Below, piece after piece: positions 7,796 through 16,121 of a stretch of DNA of 35,161 nucleotides (positions are counted from its first letter, which is position 1; every line of letters starts with the position of its first letter). A program made the translations under genes and the position numbers. Source of the DNA: Treponema sp. (lineage in GTDB: Bacteria; Spirochaetota; Spirochaetia; Treponematales; Breznakiellaceae); assembly GCA_031274285.1 (NCBI GenBank), contig JAISQJ010000154.1, positions 1 through 35,161 of the forward strand, read 5' to 3'. A model generated the notes under the pieces. That model saw nothing but the letters and a program-made list of their open reading frames with translations, was not told the DNA's origin and ran no database searches.

Positions 7796-7825
7796 AGGAT
7801 ACCGCCAAAACGGGGAGTAAATCAA
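7796..7825 (-). promoter_or_regulatory. Candidate sigma-70 promoter for cysS
   Basis: On the minus strand TTGATT (7820-7825), an 18-bp spacer and TATCCT (7796-7801) precede the cysS ATG at 7785 by ten bases. Transcription would begin about three or four bases before the start codon, and the GGGG at six bases upstream would then be outside the mRNA. Confidence 0.35.
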
Positions 7826-7844
7826 GCCGACCGGGGGCCTAACC

Positions 7845-7850
7845 GATAAT
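7845..7850 (+). promoter_or_regulatory. Possible -10 element for murB
   Basis: GATAAT (five of six matches to TATAAT) ends seven bases before the murB ATG. No convincing -35 lies 16-18 bp upstream. If used, the mRNA would start at or next to the start codon. The GGAG between them is only two bases from the ATG, closer than usual for a ribosome site. Confidence 0.25.
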
Positions 7851-7857
7851 CGGAGAG

Positions 7858-8856
7858 ATGGACCTGCGTCCTTTTATGAGAACCCTGGAACTTGAGGCCG
7901 CGCTCCCCCCTTCCGCCGGGCAGGAACTGGAGTACCGCTTTGACGAGCCCATGGCCGCCCATACCACCTTTAGGGTAGGGGGGCCCGCGGACCTCTGGGT
8001 CCGGCCCCGGGGGGAATCCTTTCCCGCCCTGGCGGGCCTGCTCCTCCGCCGGGCCGCGGAGGAGGGGATCCCCCTGTTTATCCTGGGCGGCGGGGCCAAC
8101 CTGCTGGTCAGCGACCGGGGTATCCGGGGCATCGTCCTGGATACGGGGGGCTGGACCGGCGCCGAAAGGGTAGGGGAGGGGCTCTACGTTAAATCCGGGA
8201 CCTCTGTAGAAAAACTGACCGCCTATGCCGCGGATGCGGGCCTTTCGGGGCTGGAATTCCTGGCGGGCATGCCGGGAACCCTGGGGGGGGCGGTGTGGAT
8301 GAACGCCCGGTGCTACGAACGGTCCCTATCCGATATACTGGCGGAGACGGAAACCCTGGGTCTCTACGGCGGGAACGTGGAAATTCGCCGCATCCGGCGA
8401 TACCCTGGCGATTTTGGCTACAAGGCCAGCCCCTTTCAGGACCGGGGGGAACTCATTCTGGGGGCCTCCCTGGTCCTGGACCCGGGAAACACGGAAAAAA
8501 TCCGCCTGGACATGGCGGCCTGCGTCCGGGACCGGGAGCAAAAGGGCCACTACCGCTTCCCCTCCGCCGGTTCGGCCTTTAAGAACAACCGGGATTTCGG
8601 TAAACCTACGGGGCAGATCATTGACGAGGCCGGGCTTAAGGGTTTCAGGGTAGGGGGCGCCCAGGTAGCGCCCTGGCACGGAAACCTGGTCATCAACACC
8701 GGGGGGGCCCGGGCCGCGGATATCCGTTCGGTCTTGGAACAGGTGGCCGCCAGGGTCAAGGCGGAAAGGGGACTGGACCTGGAACGGGAAGTTCTGCTGG
8801 CGGGGGACTGGGAACAGCATGACCCATTTGACATCACTTTGAAGGGCTGCCTATAG
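7858..8856 (+). CDS. murB: UDP-N-acetylenolpyruvoylglucosamine reductase (MurB, type II)
   Basis: Reduces UDP-GlcNAc-enolpyruvate to UDP-MurNAc with NADPH and bound FAD, the second committed step of peptidoglycan precursor synthesis. The 332-residue protein shows the N-terminal FAD-binding THTTFRVGGPA-like segment (AAHTTFRVGGPADLWVRP), GGGANLLVSDRGIRG, the MPGTLGGAVWMNA phosphate loop, and the type II active-site segment SAGSAFKNN followed by GLKGFRVGGAQVAPWHGNLVIN. The serine in that segment is the expected proton donor. The type II form lacks the extra Tyr loop of E. coli MurB. ATG 7858 is used; ATG 7876 has no ribosome site. It opens the plus-strand cluster, 72 bp from the divergent cysS. 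Confidence 0.95.
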   Translation: MDLRPFMRTLELEAALPPSAGQELEYRFDEPMAAHTTFRVGGPADLWVRPRGESFPALAGLLLRRAAEEGIPLFILGGGANLLVSDRGIRGIVLDTGGWTGAERVGEGLYVKSGTSVEKLTAYAADAGLSGLEFLAGMPGTLGGAVWMNARCYERSLSDILAETETLGLYGGNVEIRRIRRYPGDFGYKASPFQDRGELILGASLVLDPGNTEKIRLDMAACVRDREQKGHYRFPSAGSAFKNNRDFGKPTGQIIDEAGLKGFRVGGAQVAPWHGNLVINTGGARAADIRSVLEQVAARVKAERGLDLEREVLLAGDWEQHDPFDITLKGCL

Positions 8857-8868
8857 TGAAGGAAAGAT

Positions 8869-10095
8869 ATGGCTAATCAGTTACAGCTAAAATTCGTAAA
8901 TTTCCCCAAGGGATCCTATATAATCATCGAAGGCAAGGAAAACGCCGACCGTTTTTTCATCATCCGGACCGGAAAGGTAGGTATTTCCAAAGAACTGGAG
9001 GTAGTGGAGGAGCAGGGGGGCAATATTTTGGGGCCCGGCGACTTTTTCGGCGTCGTATCCACCATGTCCTCCCACAGCCATATCGAAACCGCCCAGGCCC
9101 TTACCGATGTTTCCCTCATTTCCGTTCAAAGGGACCAGTATCCCCAGCTTATCCAGCAAAATGCCCCGGTGGCCATGAAGATCATCCTCCAGTTTTCCCG
9201 CCGTATGCGCTACCTGGACGAGGCCCTGACCACCCTTACCCTGAAGAACAGCTCGGACAGCGACGCTTCCACCCTCTTCAAGGTGGGGGAGTATTACGCC
9301 AGGAAAAACCAGTACCCCCAGGCCTTTTACGCATATAACCAGTATGTAAAGTTCAACCCCGCCGGTACCCATGTGGGTACCGCCCGGATGCGGATGCTGA
9401 AGATCGCCCCCTACGCCAAGGGGGTTAAGCTCGGTTTCAGAAGCGACGAGGCTATCCGCGATTATCCCAAGGACAGCATGATCTTTTCCGAAGGGGAAAG
9501 CGGGGACGAACTCTACATCATCAACAAGGGATCGGTAAAGATCGTCAAAATCGTGGATGACAACGAGGTACTCCTGGCGGTCCTGAAAAACGGGGATATC
9601 TTTGGGGAAATGGCCCTGCTGGAATCCAAACCCCGGGCCGCCTGTGCGGTGGCCTACGACGATTGCCGGCTCATGGTGGTGAACCGGGCCAACTTTGAGC
9701 AGATGATCGGCCGGGAACCCCAGATGATCGCCCGGCTTACCACCCTGCTTTCCGAGCGGATATGGCTCATCTACAAACAGATCGCCAACACCCTGATAAG
9801 CGATCCCCTGGGACGGATGTACGACGCCCTGCTTACGCAGATGGGGAAAAGCCGGATGGGCCTCAAGTACAACGGTTCCTTTTACTTCGACTTCGGCCCC
9901 GACGAGCTGGTAAACATGATCGGCCTTTCCCCGGCGGAGGGTAAGCCGATCATCAAAAAGCTCATGGACAGCCGGAATTTCAAGGTGGTCAACGACCGAA
10001 TCTACGTGCTCAATTCCTCGGAAATCACCCGCCAGGCCACGTTTTACAAGAAGATGCAGCTTAGGGAACAGTCCAGGCAGCACAGCCCCGCCTAG
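8869..10095 (+). CDS. Protein with two cyclic-nucleotide-binding domains, Crp-like C-terminus
   Basis: A 408-residue cytoplasmic protein. The first cNMP domain (about 10-115) is degenerate: its cassette reads FFGVVSTMSS (59-68), lacking the Glu and Arg that hold the ribose and phosphate. A TPR-like pair of helices follows (about 140-180, KVGEYYARKNQYPQAFYAYNQYVK). The second cNMP domain (about 200-310) has the full cassette, F245-G-E-M-A-L through P255-R256-A-A, so one functional ligand site is expected. The last 80 residues (DELVNMIGLSPAEGKPIIKKLMDSRNFKVVNDRIYVLN) form a winged-helix-like region as in Crp. It may sense cAMP, cGMP or a dinucleotide. AAGGAA precedes the ATG, 12 bp after murB. 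Confidence 0.85.
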   Translation: MANQLQLKFVNFPKGSYIIIEGKENADRFFIIRTGKVGISKELEVVEEQGGNILGPGDFFGVVSTMSSHSHIETAQALTDVSLISVQRDQYPQLIQQNAPVAMKIILQFSRRMRYLDEALTTLTLKNSSDSDASTLFKVGEYYARKNQYPQAFYAYNQYVKFNPAGTHVGTARMRMLKIAPYAKGVKLGFRSDEAIRDYPKDSMIFSEGESGDELYIINKGSVKIVKIVDDNEVLLAVLKNGDIFGEMALLESKPRAACAVAYDDCRLMVVNRANFEQMIGREPQMIARLTTLLSERIWLIYKQIANTLISDPLGRMYDALLTQMGKSRMGLKYNGSFYFDFGPDELVNMIGLSPAEGKPIIKKLMDSRNFKVVNDRIYVLNSSEITRQATFYKKMQLREQSRQHSPA

Positions 10096-10103
10096 GCGGT
10101 GGC

Positions 10104-10132
10104 TGGATCGTATTCAACCGGAACGGTATACT
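10104..10132 (+). promoter_or_regulatory. Candidate promoter for scpA
   Basis: TGGATC (10104-10109), a 17-bp spacer and TATACT (10127-10132) lie in the 46-bp gap before scpA. The -10 ends nine bases before the ATG, so the transcript would have almost no leader. The -35 is weak. Confidence 0.3.
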
Positions 10133-10141
10133 AGGTGTCCC

Positions 10142-10882
10142 ATGGAGACAAGCCTCAAGAGCCAGGGACGCAGTTTTAAGCTGGACCAATTCGAAGGTCC
10201 CCTGGACTTGCTTCTCTTTCTCATCAAAAAAAATGAAGTTAACATCTACGATATCCCCATCGCCCAGATAACCGAACAGTACCTGGATTATCTAAGCTGC
10301 GCCGAAGACCTGGACCTGGAGGACGCCACCGAATTTCATGTCATGGCCGCAACCTTGCTCCATATCAAGTCCCGGACCCTGCTTCCCGTGGAGGCGGACC
10401 TGGATGACGGAGGCCTGGATCCCCGGCAGGAGCTGGTGGACCGGCTCATCGAATACCAGAAATTCAAAAAGCTTTCCGGCCTCATGGAGGAAAAGGAGAA
10501 AGAGGCGGAGTGGATCATAGAACGCAAGCGGCTCCAGCGGGATCTGCCCTTCAACGACGAGGGCCTGTGGGAGAAGCTTGATATCTGGGATCTCCTTAAA
10601 ACTTTTACCGCGCTCCTGGCGGACCGGCTTCCCGGCGAACGGATCATAGACCTCTACGAAGAAGTTACGGTAAACGAGAAAATTACCTTGATGATGGAAT
10701 TGCTGGAAAACCGGGGCGAATGCAGGTTCACCGACCTCCTGGTCCGCAAGGGGTCGGTCATGGACATTGTCTGCGCCTTCCTGGCCATTCTGGAGGCGGT
10801 CAAGACCAGGCTGGTTCTGATTTTCCAGAACCGCATGTTCGGGGATATTCTGCTCCGCTTCAAGGAGGAATCCCTTGGATAA
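10142..10882 (+). CDS. scpA: Segregation and condensation protein A
   Basis: The kleisin subunit of the SMC-ScpAB complex, which loads at origins and organises the chromosome before segregation. The 246-residue protein has the conserved N-terminal motif FEGPLDLLLFLIKKNEVNIYDIPIAQITEQYLDYL (about 18-52), the acidic middle with LHIKSRTLLP, and a C-terminal winged helix (about 180-240) that binds the SMC head. It overlaps scpB by 8 bp, the usual pairing. A weak AGGTG precedes its ATG at about five bases. The smc gene itself is not in this window. Confidence 0.95.
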   Translation: METSLKSQGRSFKLDQFEGPLDLLLFLIKKNEVNIYDIPIAQITEQYLDYLSCAEDLDLEDATEFHVMAATLLHIKSRTLLPVEADLDDGGLDPRQELVDRLIEYQKFKKLSGLMEEKEKEAEWIIERKRLQRDLPFNDEGLWEKLDIWDLLKTFTALLADRLPGERIIDLYEEVTVNEKITLMMELLENRGECRFTDLLVRKGSVMDIVCAFLAILEAVKTRLVLIFQNRMFGDILLRFKEESLG

Positions 10883-11414
10883 AGAGGCCGCCCTGCTGGA
10901 AGCCATCCTCTACCTGGAGTCCGAAGCTCTGGACGAAGGGGCCCTGGCCCGGATCTCCGGCCTTTCCCGCGAGGTGGTGGAAAAGGCCCTGGGCGTCCTG
11001 GCGGAACGGCACACCCATCCCGGTTCGGGGCTGGAGCTTTCCCGCATCGGCGGGGGCATTACCCTGGCGCCGAAACGGGAGTATTGGGAAAGCCTGCGGG
11101 AGCGTTACGGAAAGCGCAACGAATCCCGGCTTTCCCGGGCCGCCATGGAAACCCTTTCCATCGTCGCCTATTCCCAGCCCATCACCCGGAGCGAAATAGA
11201 GGCTATCCGCGGGGTCCAGGCGGATAACATGATCCGCCTGCTGGCGGAAAAGCAGTTTATCCGGGAGGTGGGGAAAAAGGATGTCCCGGGAAAACCGGTC
11301 CTGTACGGCACCACCGCGGAATTTCTGCGGTTCTTCAGGCTGAACAGCATCGCCGATCTCCCCAAATTGGATGAGCGGGAGGCCGACCGGTTTGAACTCC
11401 AGGGAGAAAAATGA
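10875..11414 (+). CDS. scpB: Segregation and condensation protein B
   Basis: The ScpB dimer binds the middle of ScpA and regulates the SMC complex. The 179-residue product has the two winged-helix domains expected: the first about 5-85 (LLEAILYLESEALDEGALARISGL) and the second about 90-165 with the signature SRAAMETLSIVAYSQPITRSEIEAIRGV and VPGKPVLYGTT. It starts at a TTG (10875-10877), supported by AAGGAGG five bases upstream inside scpA; there is no suitable ATG. Its end overlaps the next gene by up to 44 bp. Confidence 0.95.
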   Translation: MDKEAALLEAILYLESEALDEGALARISGLSREVVEKALGVLAERHTHPGSGLELSRIGGGITLAPKREYWESLRERYGKRNESRLSRAAMETLSIVAYSQPITRSEIEAIRGVQADNMIRLLAEKQFIREVGKKDVPGKPVLYGTTAEFLRFFRLNSIADLPKLDEREADRFELQGEK

Positions 11415-12153
11415 CGGCCAAGCGCCCGCTTCGCAGGGGGTCAGGCTGCAGGTCTACCTTGCCCACGCGGGGCTGGCCTCCCGGCGGGGAGCGGAAAAGC
11501 TCATCAGCGCCGGCCGGGTGCAGGTAAACGGCGAAGTGATCAGCGTCCTGGGGGAAAAGGTTACCGCCGCCGACCGGGTCCTGCTGGACGGTCGGCCCGT
11601 AAGGCCGGAAAGCCGGTTCCGCTACCTGGCCCTCCATAAGCCCCCCGGCTATATCTGCAGTTCCTACGATCCCCAGGGTCGGCCCCTGGCCCTGAAACTG
11701 CTGCCCCCGGAGATCGGGGAGCGGCTTTACAGCATAGGCCGCCTGGATTTAGCTTCCTCCGGCCTCATCCTCTTTACCAACGACGGGGATTTCGCGGCCG
11801 CGGTCAGCCATCCCTCGTCGGGCATTGAAAAGGAGTACCTGGTGGAGGCCTCCGGCCCCATACCGGATTCCGTGGTATCGGCCTTTGCCGGGGGCCTGGT
11901 GGTGGAGGGCCGGCGGTACCGGGCCCGGAAAATTGAGAAAACGGGGCCCAAATCCCTGAGGGTCTGCCTGGTGGAGGGGAAGAACCGGGAAATCAGGCGG
12001 GTCTTTTCCCATTTCCACCTCCATCCCCTCCGCCTCCACCGGGTCCGTATCGGACCGGTGCCCCTGGGGGATCTGGCCCCCGGTGAATCCCGGCCCCTTG
12101 AGGCCGCGGAAATTCAAGCGCTCCTGGGAGGTAGCCCGTGGTCATCGCCATAG
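11371..12153 (+). CDS. rluB: RsuA/RluB-family rRNA pseudouridine synthase
   Basis: Isomerises a uridine in rRNA to pseudouridine; the 260-residue size and RluB-like layout suggest a large-subunit target, but RsuA or RluE/F roles cannot be excluded. An S4 RNA-binding domain occupies about 25-70 (RLQVYLAHAGLASRRGAEKLISAGRVQVNG). The catalytic domain follows, with the essential Asp in SIGRLDLASSGLILFTNDG and the C-terminal EGKNREIRRVFSHF motif. The ATG at 11371 has no ribosome site; a TTG at 11392 with GGGAGG nine bases upstream is a good alternative and would drop seven residues. Its 3' end overlaps the start of cmk-rpsA by 16 bp. Confidence 0.92.
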   Translation: MSGRPTGLNSREKNDGQAPASQGVRLQVYLAHAGLASRRGAEKLISAGRVQVNGEVISVLGEKVTAADRVLLDGRPVRPESRFRYLALHKPPGYICSSYDPQGRPLALKLLPPEIGERLYSIGRLDLASSGLILFTNDGDFAAAVSHPSSGIEKEYLVEASGPIPDSVVSAFAGGLVVEGRRYRARKIEKTGPKSLRVCLVEGKNREIRRVFSHFHLHPLRLHRVRIGPVPLGDLAPGESRPLEAAEIQALLGGSPWSSP

Positions 12154-14543
12154 ACGGCCCCGCGGGTTCGGGGAAAAGCACCATCGCCCGCCTGCTTGCC
12201 GAAAAACTCAAACTTCCGGGCAGGAACTTTAGCTACATCAATTCGGGGAACCTGTACCGGGCCGTCACCCTGGGCTGCCTGCGGCGGGGGATCTTCCCCG
12301 GCCAGACCGCCGAAGCCCTGGATTACGCCAAGACCGCCCGCATCGAATACCTCCCCGGCGCTCGCACGTTCCTGGAGGGCGAGGACGTGAGCGATTTGCT
12401 CCACAGCGACGAGATTGACCGTTACGCCGCCCCCTTTTCCGCCATCGTCCCCATCCGCCATGTGGTCAACGATCTGGTCCGCTCCCTGGCCCGGAACATG
12501 GACGCGGTGGTGGAGGGCCGGGACATGACCACCGTGGTCTTTCCCCAGGCCGAATACCGCTTTTACCTGGACGCCTCCGCGGAATCCCGGGCCCGCCGCC
12601 GCTTTGACCAGGGTACGTCCCGGCTCAGCCTGGAAGAGATTCTCAGGACCATCAGGGAACGGGACGAGATAGACCGGCACAAGGCGGAGGGCAGCCTGCA
12701 AATCGCCCCCGGAGTGGCGTATTTGGACACATCGCTCTTGACCATCGAACAAGTTTATGCCAAATTAGAGGCTAAAATAAAGCTTGAAGGATCGGACATG
12801 GCCCAGATGGAAGTGGAGGCGGATTCGAATCCGCAGAATGGGCCGGAAGCGAACGCCGCGGGCGCCTCCGGAAACATTCAGACACAATTACAGGAAGAAT
12901 ACCTTAAATCCCTTGAACAACTTGAAGAAGGCCAGCTTGTTGACGGCGTCGTCATCCAGGTGACCCAAGATCAGGTGTTCGTGGATGTCGGCTATAAGTC
13001 AGAGGGCAAAATTCCGATCTCCGAGTTTACCGAGCTTCCCAATGTGGGGGATACGGTATCGGTCATCCTGGTAGCCAAGGAAAACCGCCACGGGGAAGTT
13101 ATCGTTTCCAAACAAAAGGCGGATGTCAAGATTTTCTGGAAAAACCTCCGCCAGGCCTTCCAGGATCACGGCGCCGTGGAGGGGCTCATCGAAAAAACCG
13201 TTAAGGGCGGTTTCGATGTCAATTTGGGCGCGGGCGTGCGTGCCTTCCTTCCCATCAGCCAGTCGGACGCCCAAAAGGTGGACAGGCCGGAAAAATTCCT
13301 GGGTATGAAGACCAGCTTTTACGTGGAGCGGCTCTATTCGGACGGAAAAGTAAACATCGTGGTGAACCGCCGCAAGTGGCTGGAAGAGGAAATAGATCGC
13401 AAACGGAACGAGTTTTTCGAGCATACCAAAATCGGCGCCGATGTGACGGGTACGGTAAAAAGTTTTACCTCCTTCGGCGCCTTTATCGATCTTGGGGGCT
13501 TTGACGGCCTCCTGCATATCAACGACATGAGCTGGGGCCATGTGACCCGGCCCAAAGATTTTGTCAAAAAGGGCCAGGAGATTCACCTCAAGGTGATCCG
13601 CATCGATCCGGCGGAAAAACGGATCAACCTGTCCCTCAAGCATTTTACCGACGATCCCTGGGTCCGTTTTGAAGAGAAGTACCATGTCAACGATGTGGTA
13701 AAGGGAACGGTGACCAAACTTACCGATTTCGGCGCCTTTATAGAACTGGAAGAGGGCATCGAGGGGCTTGCCCATATTTCCGAATTTTCCTGGGTCAAAA
13801 AGATTCAGAGGTCCGAAGATCTCCTCCACATCGGGGACGAGGTGGAGTGCATGATCCTGGGTTACGACATTCAGGCGGGCCGGGTTTCCCTGGGCCTCAA
13901 GCAGGTTACCGCCAACCCCTGGAACGATATTGAGGAAAAATACCCCGTGGGCGCCCGGCTTACCCGCAAGGTGGTCAAGATAACCAATGTGGGGGCCTTT
14001 ATAGAACTGGAGGAGGGCATCGACGGCTTCCTCCACGGCGATGACATTTCCTGGACCCGCAAAATCAAACATCCCGGCAACGAGATGCAGGTCGGCCAGG
14101 AAATTGAGATCATGGTTATCGCCGTAGATAAGGAGAACCACAACATCCGCCTGGGGATCAAACAGCTCAGCGATGACCCCTGGCAGAATTTCGCGGATAC
14201 CTATAAACCCGGTTCCCCGGTAGAAGGGGAGGTCTCCTCCATTACCGACTTCGGTATCTTTGTTAAGGTTCCCGGCGGTATCGAAGGGCTTATTCACAAG
14301 TCCAACCTGTCGGAAAACCGGGATGAAAACCCCGACGATGCCCTTAAAAGGTTTCAGATCGGGGATAAGGTTAAGGCGGTGGTCTTTGAAATACAGCCGG
14401 GTAAGCAGAAGGTTGCCTTCTCCATTAGGGATTACCAGAAAAAGATACAGAGGGACGAGATCTCCCGCTATATGGCGGCGGAAGAATCGGATGATTCCAC
14501 CTTTACCTTGGGGGACGCTTTGAAATCCAAAGGGTCCGAATAA
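12138..14543 (+). CDS. cmk-rpsA: Cytidylate kinase - ribosomal protein S1 fusion
   Basis: One 801-residue frame joins two proteins that are separate neighbours in most bacteria. Residues 1-215 are CMP/dCMP kinase: P-loop GPAGSGKST (7-15), YINSGNLYRAV, EGRDMTTVVFP and RRRFDQG, with DEIDRHKAEGSL near the end. After a short acidic linker come six S1 RNA-binding repeats (roughly 265-330, 350-410, 435-503, 520-590, 605-675 and 695-765), the full S1 set that helps load mRNA on the 30S subunit. The start is a GTG with GGGAGG six bases upstream. An in-frame ATG at 12798 with its own GAAGG could give free S1 of 581 residues. A Cmk-S1 fusion is known in T. pallidum (family knowledge). Confidence 0.96.
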   Translation: MVIAIDGPAGSGKSTIARLLAEKLKLPGRNFSYINSGNLYRAVTLGCLRRGIFPGQTAEALDYAKTARIEYLPGARTFLEGEDVSDLLHSDEIDRYAAPFSAIVPIRHVVNDLVRSLARNMDAVVEGRDMTTVVFPQAEYRFYLDASAESRARRRFDQGTSRLSLEEILRTIRERDEIDRHKAEGSLQIAPGVAYLDTSLLTIEQVYAKLEAKIKLEGSDMAQMEVEADSNPQNGPEANAAGASGNIQTQLQEEYLKSLEQLEEGQLVDGVVIQVTQDQVFVDVGYKSEGKIPISEFTELPNVGDTVSVILVAKENRHGEVIVSKQKADVKIFWKNLRQAFQDHGAVEGLIEKTVKGGFDVNLGAGVRAFLPISQSDAQKVDRPEKFLGMKTSFYVERLYSDGKVNIVVNRRKWLEEEIDRKRNEFFEHTKIGADVTGTVKSFTSFGAFIDLGGFDGLLHINDMSWGHVTRPKDFVKKGQEIHLKVIRIDPAEKRINLSLKHFTDDPWVRFEEKYHVNDVVKGTVTKLTDFGAFIELEEGIEGLAHISEFSWVKKIQRSEDLLHIGDEVECMILGYDIQAGRVSLGLKQVTANPWNDIEEKYPVGARLTRKVVKITNVGAFIELEEGIDGFLHGDDISWTRKIKHPGNEMQVGQEIEIMVIAVDKENHNIRLGIKQLSDDPWQNFADTYKPGSPVEGEVSSITDFGIFVKVPGGIEGLIHKSNLSENRDENPDDALKRFQIGDKVKAVVFEIQPGKQKVAFSIRDYQKKIQRDEISRYMAAEESDDSTFTLGDALKSKGSE
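12786..12800 (+). promoter_or_regulatory. Internal ribosome binding site and start inside cmk-rpsA
   Basis: GAAGG (12786-12790) lies seven bases before an in-frame ATG (12798-12800), exactly at the junction of the kinase and S1 parts. Codon 221 of the fusion would be the first codon of a free S1 protein. The motif may be active or a remnant of once separate genes. Confidence 0.45.
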
Positions 14544-14558
14544 AAAGACCGCATTGAA

Positions 14559-16073
14559 ATGCTGTCAACCATAGACGCTCAGAAATTTAACACCCTGATT
14601 GAGACTAATAATCTTATCAATTCGAACTATTCCGACATCCATGCCCTCCTGTCCCATATCCTTGAATCCGCCACCCGTTTCTGCGGGGGGGAGGCTTCCA
14701 GCATTCTCCTGTTGGACCGGGAAAAAGAGGAGCTCTACTTTGAGACGGCCCTGGGGATCAAGGGACCGGACGTTAAGCGTTACACCCTCAAGATAGGGGA
14801 GGGGATTGCCGGCTGGGTGGCCCAGCATAACAAGACCCTGATCATCAACGATGTGGATAACGACAAGCGCCACCAGCGGCACATCTCCCAGGAGATCGAT
14901 TACCCCTTAAAAACCATCGTAGCCGTCCCCATGCGCTTCAAGGATCAGTGCATCGGGGTTATCGAGGTAATGAACAAGATCGACGGGAAGCCCTTTGCCG
15001 GGGAGGATGTGGAGTGGGTTGAGATATTCGCCACCCAGGCCGCGCTGGCCCTTACCAACGCCCGGGACATCGAACTGGCCCGGAACGAGATACAGCTCCT
15101 GCGGGATCAGCTTAAAACCGATCAGGGTTACCATACCCTCATTGCCAAGAGTCCGGTGATCCTGGAAAAGCTGGAAATTATCGACCGGGTGGCCAAGACC
15201 GATTCCTCGGTGCTAATCCTGGGGGAGAGCGGCGTAGGGAAGGAGCTTTTCGCGGAGCAGATCCACCTGCGAAGTCCCCGCAGCCGCGCGCCCTTTATCC
15301 GGGTAAACTGCGCGGCCATACCGGAAGGGCTTTTGGAGAGCGAACTCTTCGGCCATGTAAAGGGGGCCTTTACCAACGCCATCGCGAACCGCCAGGGCCG
15401 TTTTGAAATGGCCGACGGGGGAACCATCTTCCTGGACGAAATTGCCGATATTCCCCTGGCCCTGCAGGCCAAGCTCCTGCGGGTCATCCAGGAGAGGACC
15501 TTTGAAAAGGTGGGCTCCGATATTTCCGTCACCGTCAACGTGCGGATCCTGGCGGCCACCAACAAGGATATCGAAGTCCAGGTAGAGAAGGGCCAGTTCC
15601 GCAGCGATCTTTACTACCGCCTTAACGTGCTGCCCCTGTACATCCCCCCCCTTAGGCAGCGTACGGAGGACATTCCCGAATTAGCGTCCTTTTTCCTGAA
15701 AAAATTCATGGGGGAAACGAAAAAGCAGTTTGAAGGTTTTTCCGATAAGGCCATGGAGGCCATGCTTTCCTACGCCTGGCCGGGGAATATTCGGGAACTG
15801 GAGAATTCCGTGGAACGGGCCTGTGTCATAGGGAAGGGCCGGTGGATACAGCAGGAAGACCTGTTTATCAACGCCCATGCCATGGTTTCCGAACCGGAAG
15901 GGGGAAGCCGGAATTTAAAGAATGCTATTAACAGTTTTAAGGCCTATTTTATTCATAAGGTGCTGGAGGAGCATAACTGGAACCAGACGGAGGCGGCAAA
16001 GGATCTGGGGATTCAGCGGACCTACCTTTCCAGACTGAACAAGGAACTGGGGATCATCAATCTCAAGGACTAA
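14559..16073 (+). CDS. GAF-AAA+-Fis transcriptional regulator (NifA/sigma-54 activator type)
   Basis: A 504-residue enhancer-binding-protein architecture. An N-terminal GAF sensor domain (about 20-170) is followed by an AAA+ ATPase domain (about 195-425) with Walker A GESGVGKE (222-229), Walker B FLDE (291-294) and the FRSDLYYRLNVLPLYIPPLRQR arginine-finger region. A Fis-type helix-turn-helix (about 458-500, NQTEAAKDLGIQRTYLSRLNKELG) closes the protein. The loop that contacts sigma-54 reads GAFTNA (269-274) instead of GAFTGA, with Asn273 in place of the last Gly. It may still be a sigma-54 activator with altered coupling. The GAF ligand is unknown. Only 15 bp separate it from cmk-rpsA. Confidence 0.9.
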   Translation: MLSTIDAQKFNTLIETNNLINSNYSDIHALLSHILESATRFCGGEASSILLLDREKEELYFETALGIKGPDVKRYTLKIGEGIAGWVAQHNKTLIINDVDNDKRHQRHISQEIDYPLKTIVAVPMRFKDQCIGVIEVMNKIDGKPFAGEDVEWVEIFATQAALALTNARDIELARNEIQLLRDQLKTDQGYHTLIAKSPVILEKLEIIDRVAKTDSSVLILGESGVGKELFAEQIHLRSPRSRAPFIRVNCAAIPEGLLESELFGHVKGAFTNAIANRQGRFEMADGGTIFLDEIADIPLALQAKLLRVIQERTFEKVGSDISVTVNVRILAATNKDIEVQVEKGQFRSDLYYRLNVLPLYIPPLRQRTEDIPELASFFLKKFMGETKKQFEGFSDKAMEAMLSYAWPGNIRELENSVERACVIGKGRWIQQEDLFINAHAMVSEPEGGSRNLKNAINSFKAYFIHKVLEEHNWNQTEAAKDLGIQRTYLSRLNKELGIINLKD

Positions 16074-16089
16074 TTTTTTAAATTTTTTA

Positions 16090-16105
16090 ATGGGCGGACG
16101 CCCAT
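16090..16105 (+). promoter_or_regulatory. Perfect hairpin next to the ribosome site of the following gene
   Basis: ATGGGCG (16090-16096) and CGCCCAT (16099-16105) form a perfect inverted repeat, immediately followed by GGAGG (16106-16110) and the start codon at 16122. It is preceded, not followed, by T-tracts, so it is not a terminator for the plus-strand gene. It could influence translation initiation. Confidence 0.35.
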
Positions 16106-16121
16106 GGAGGAGCGGGGAATA

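Noticed and set aside
8887-10083. Long minus-strand frame of 398 codons opposite the cyclic-nucleotide-binding gene
   Set aside because: Antisense shadow of a gene with clear cNMP-binding motifs; no family resemblance and no start signals.
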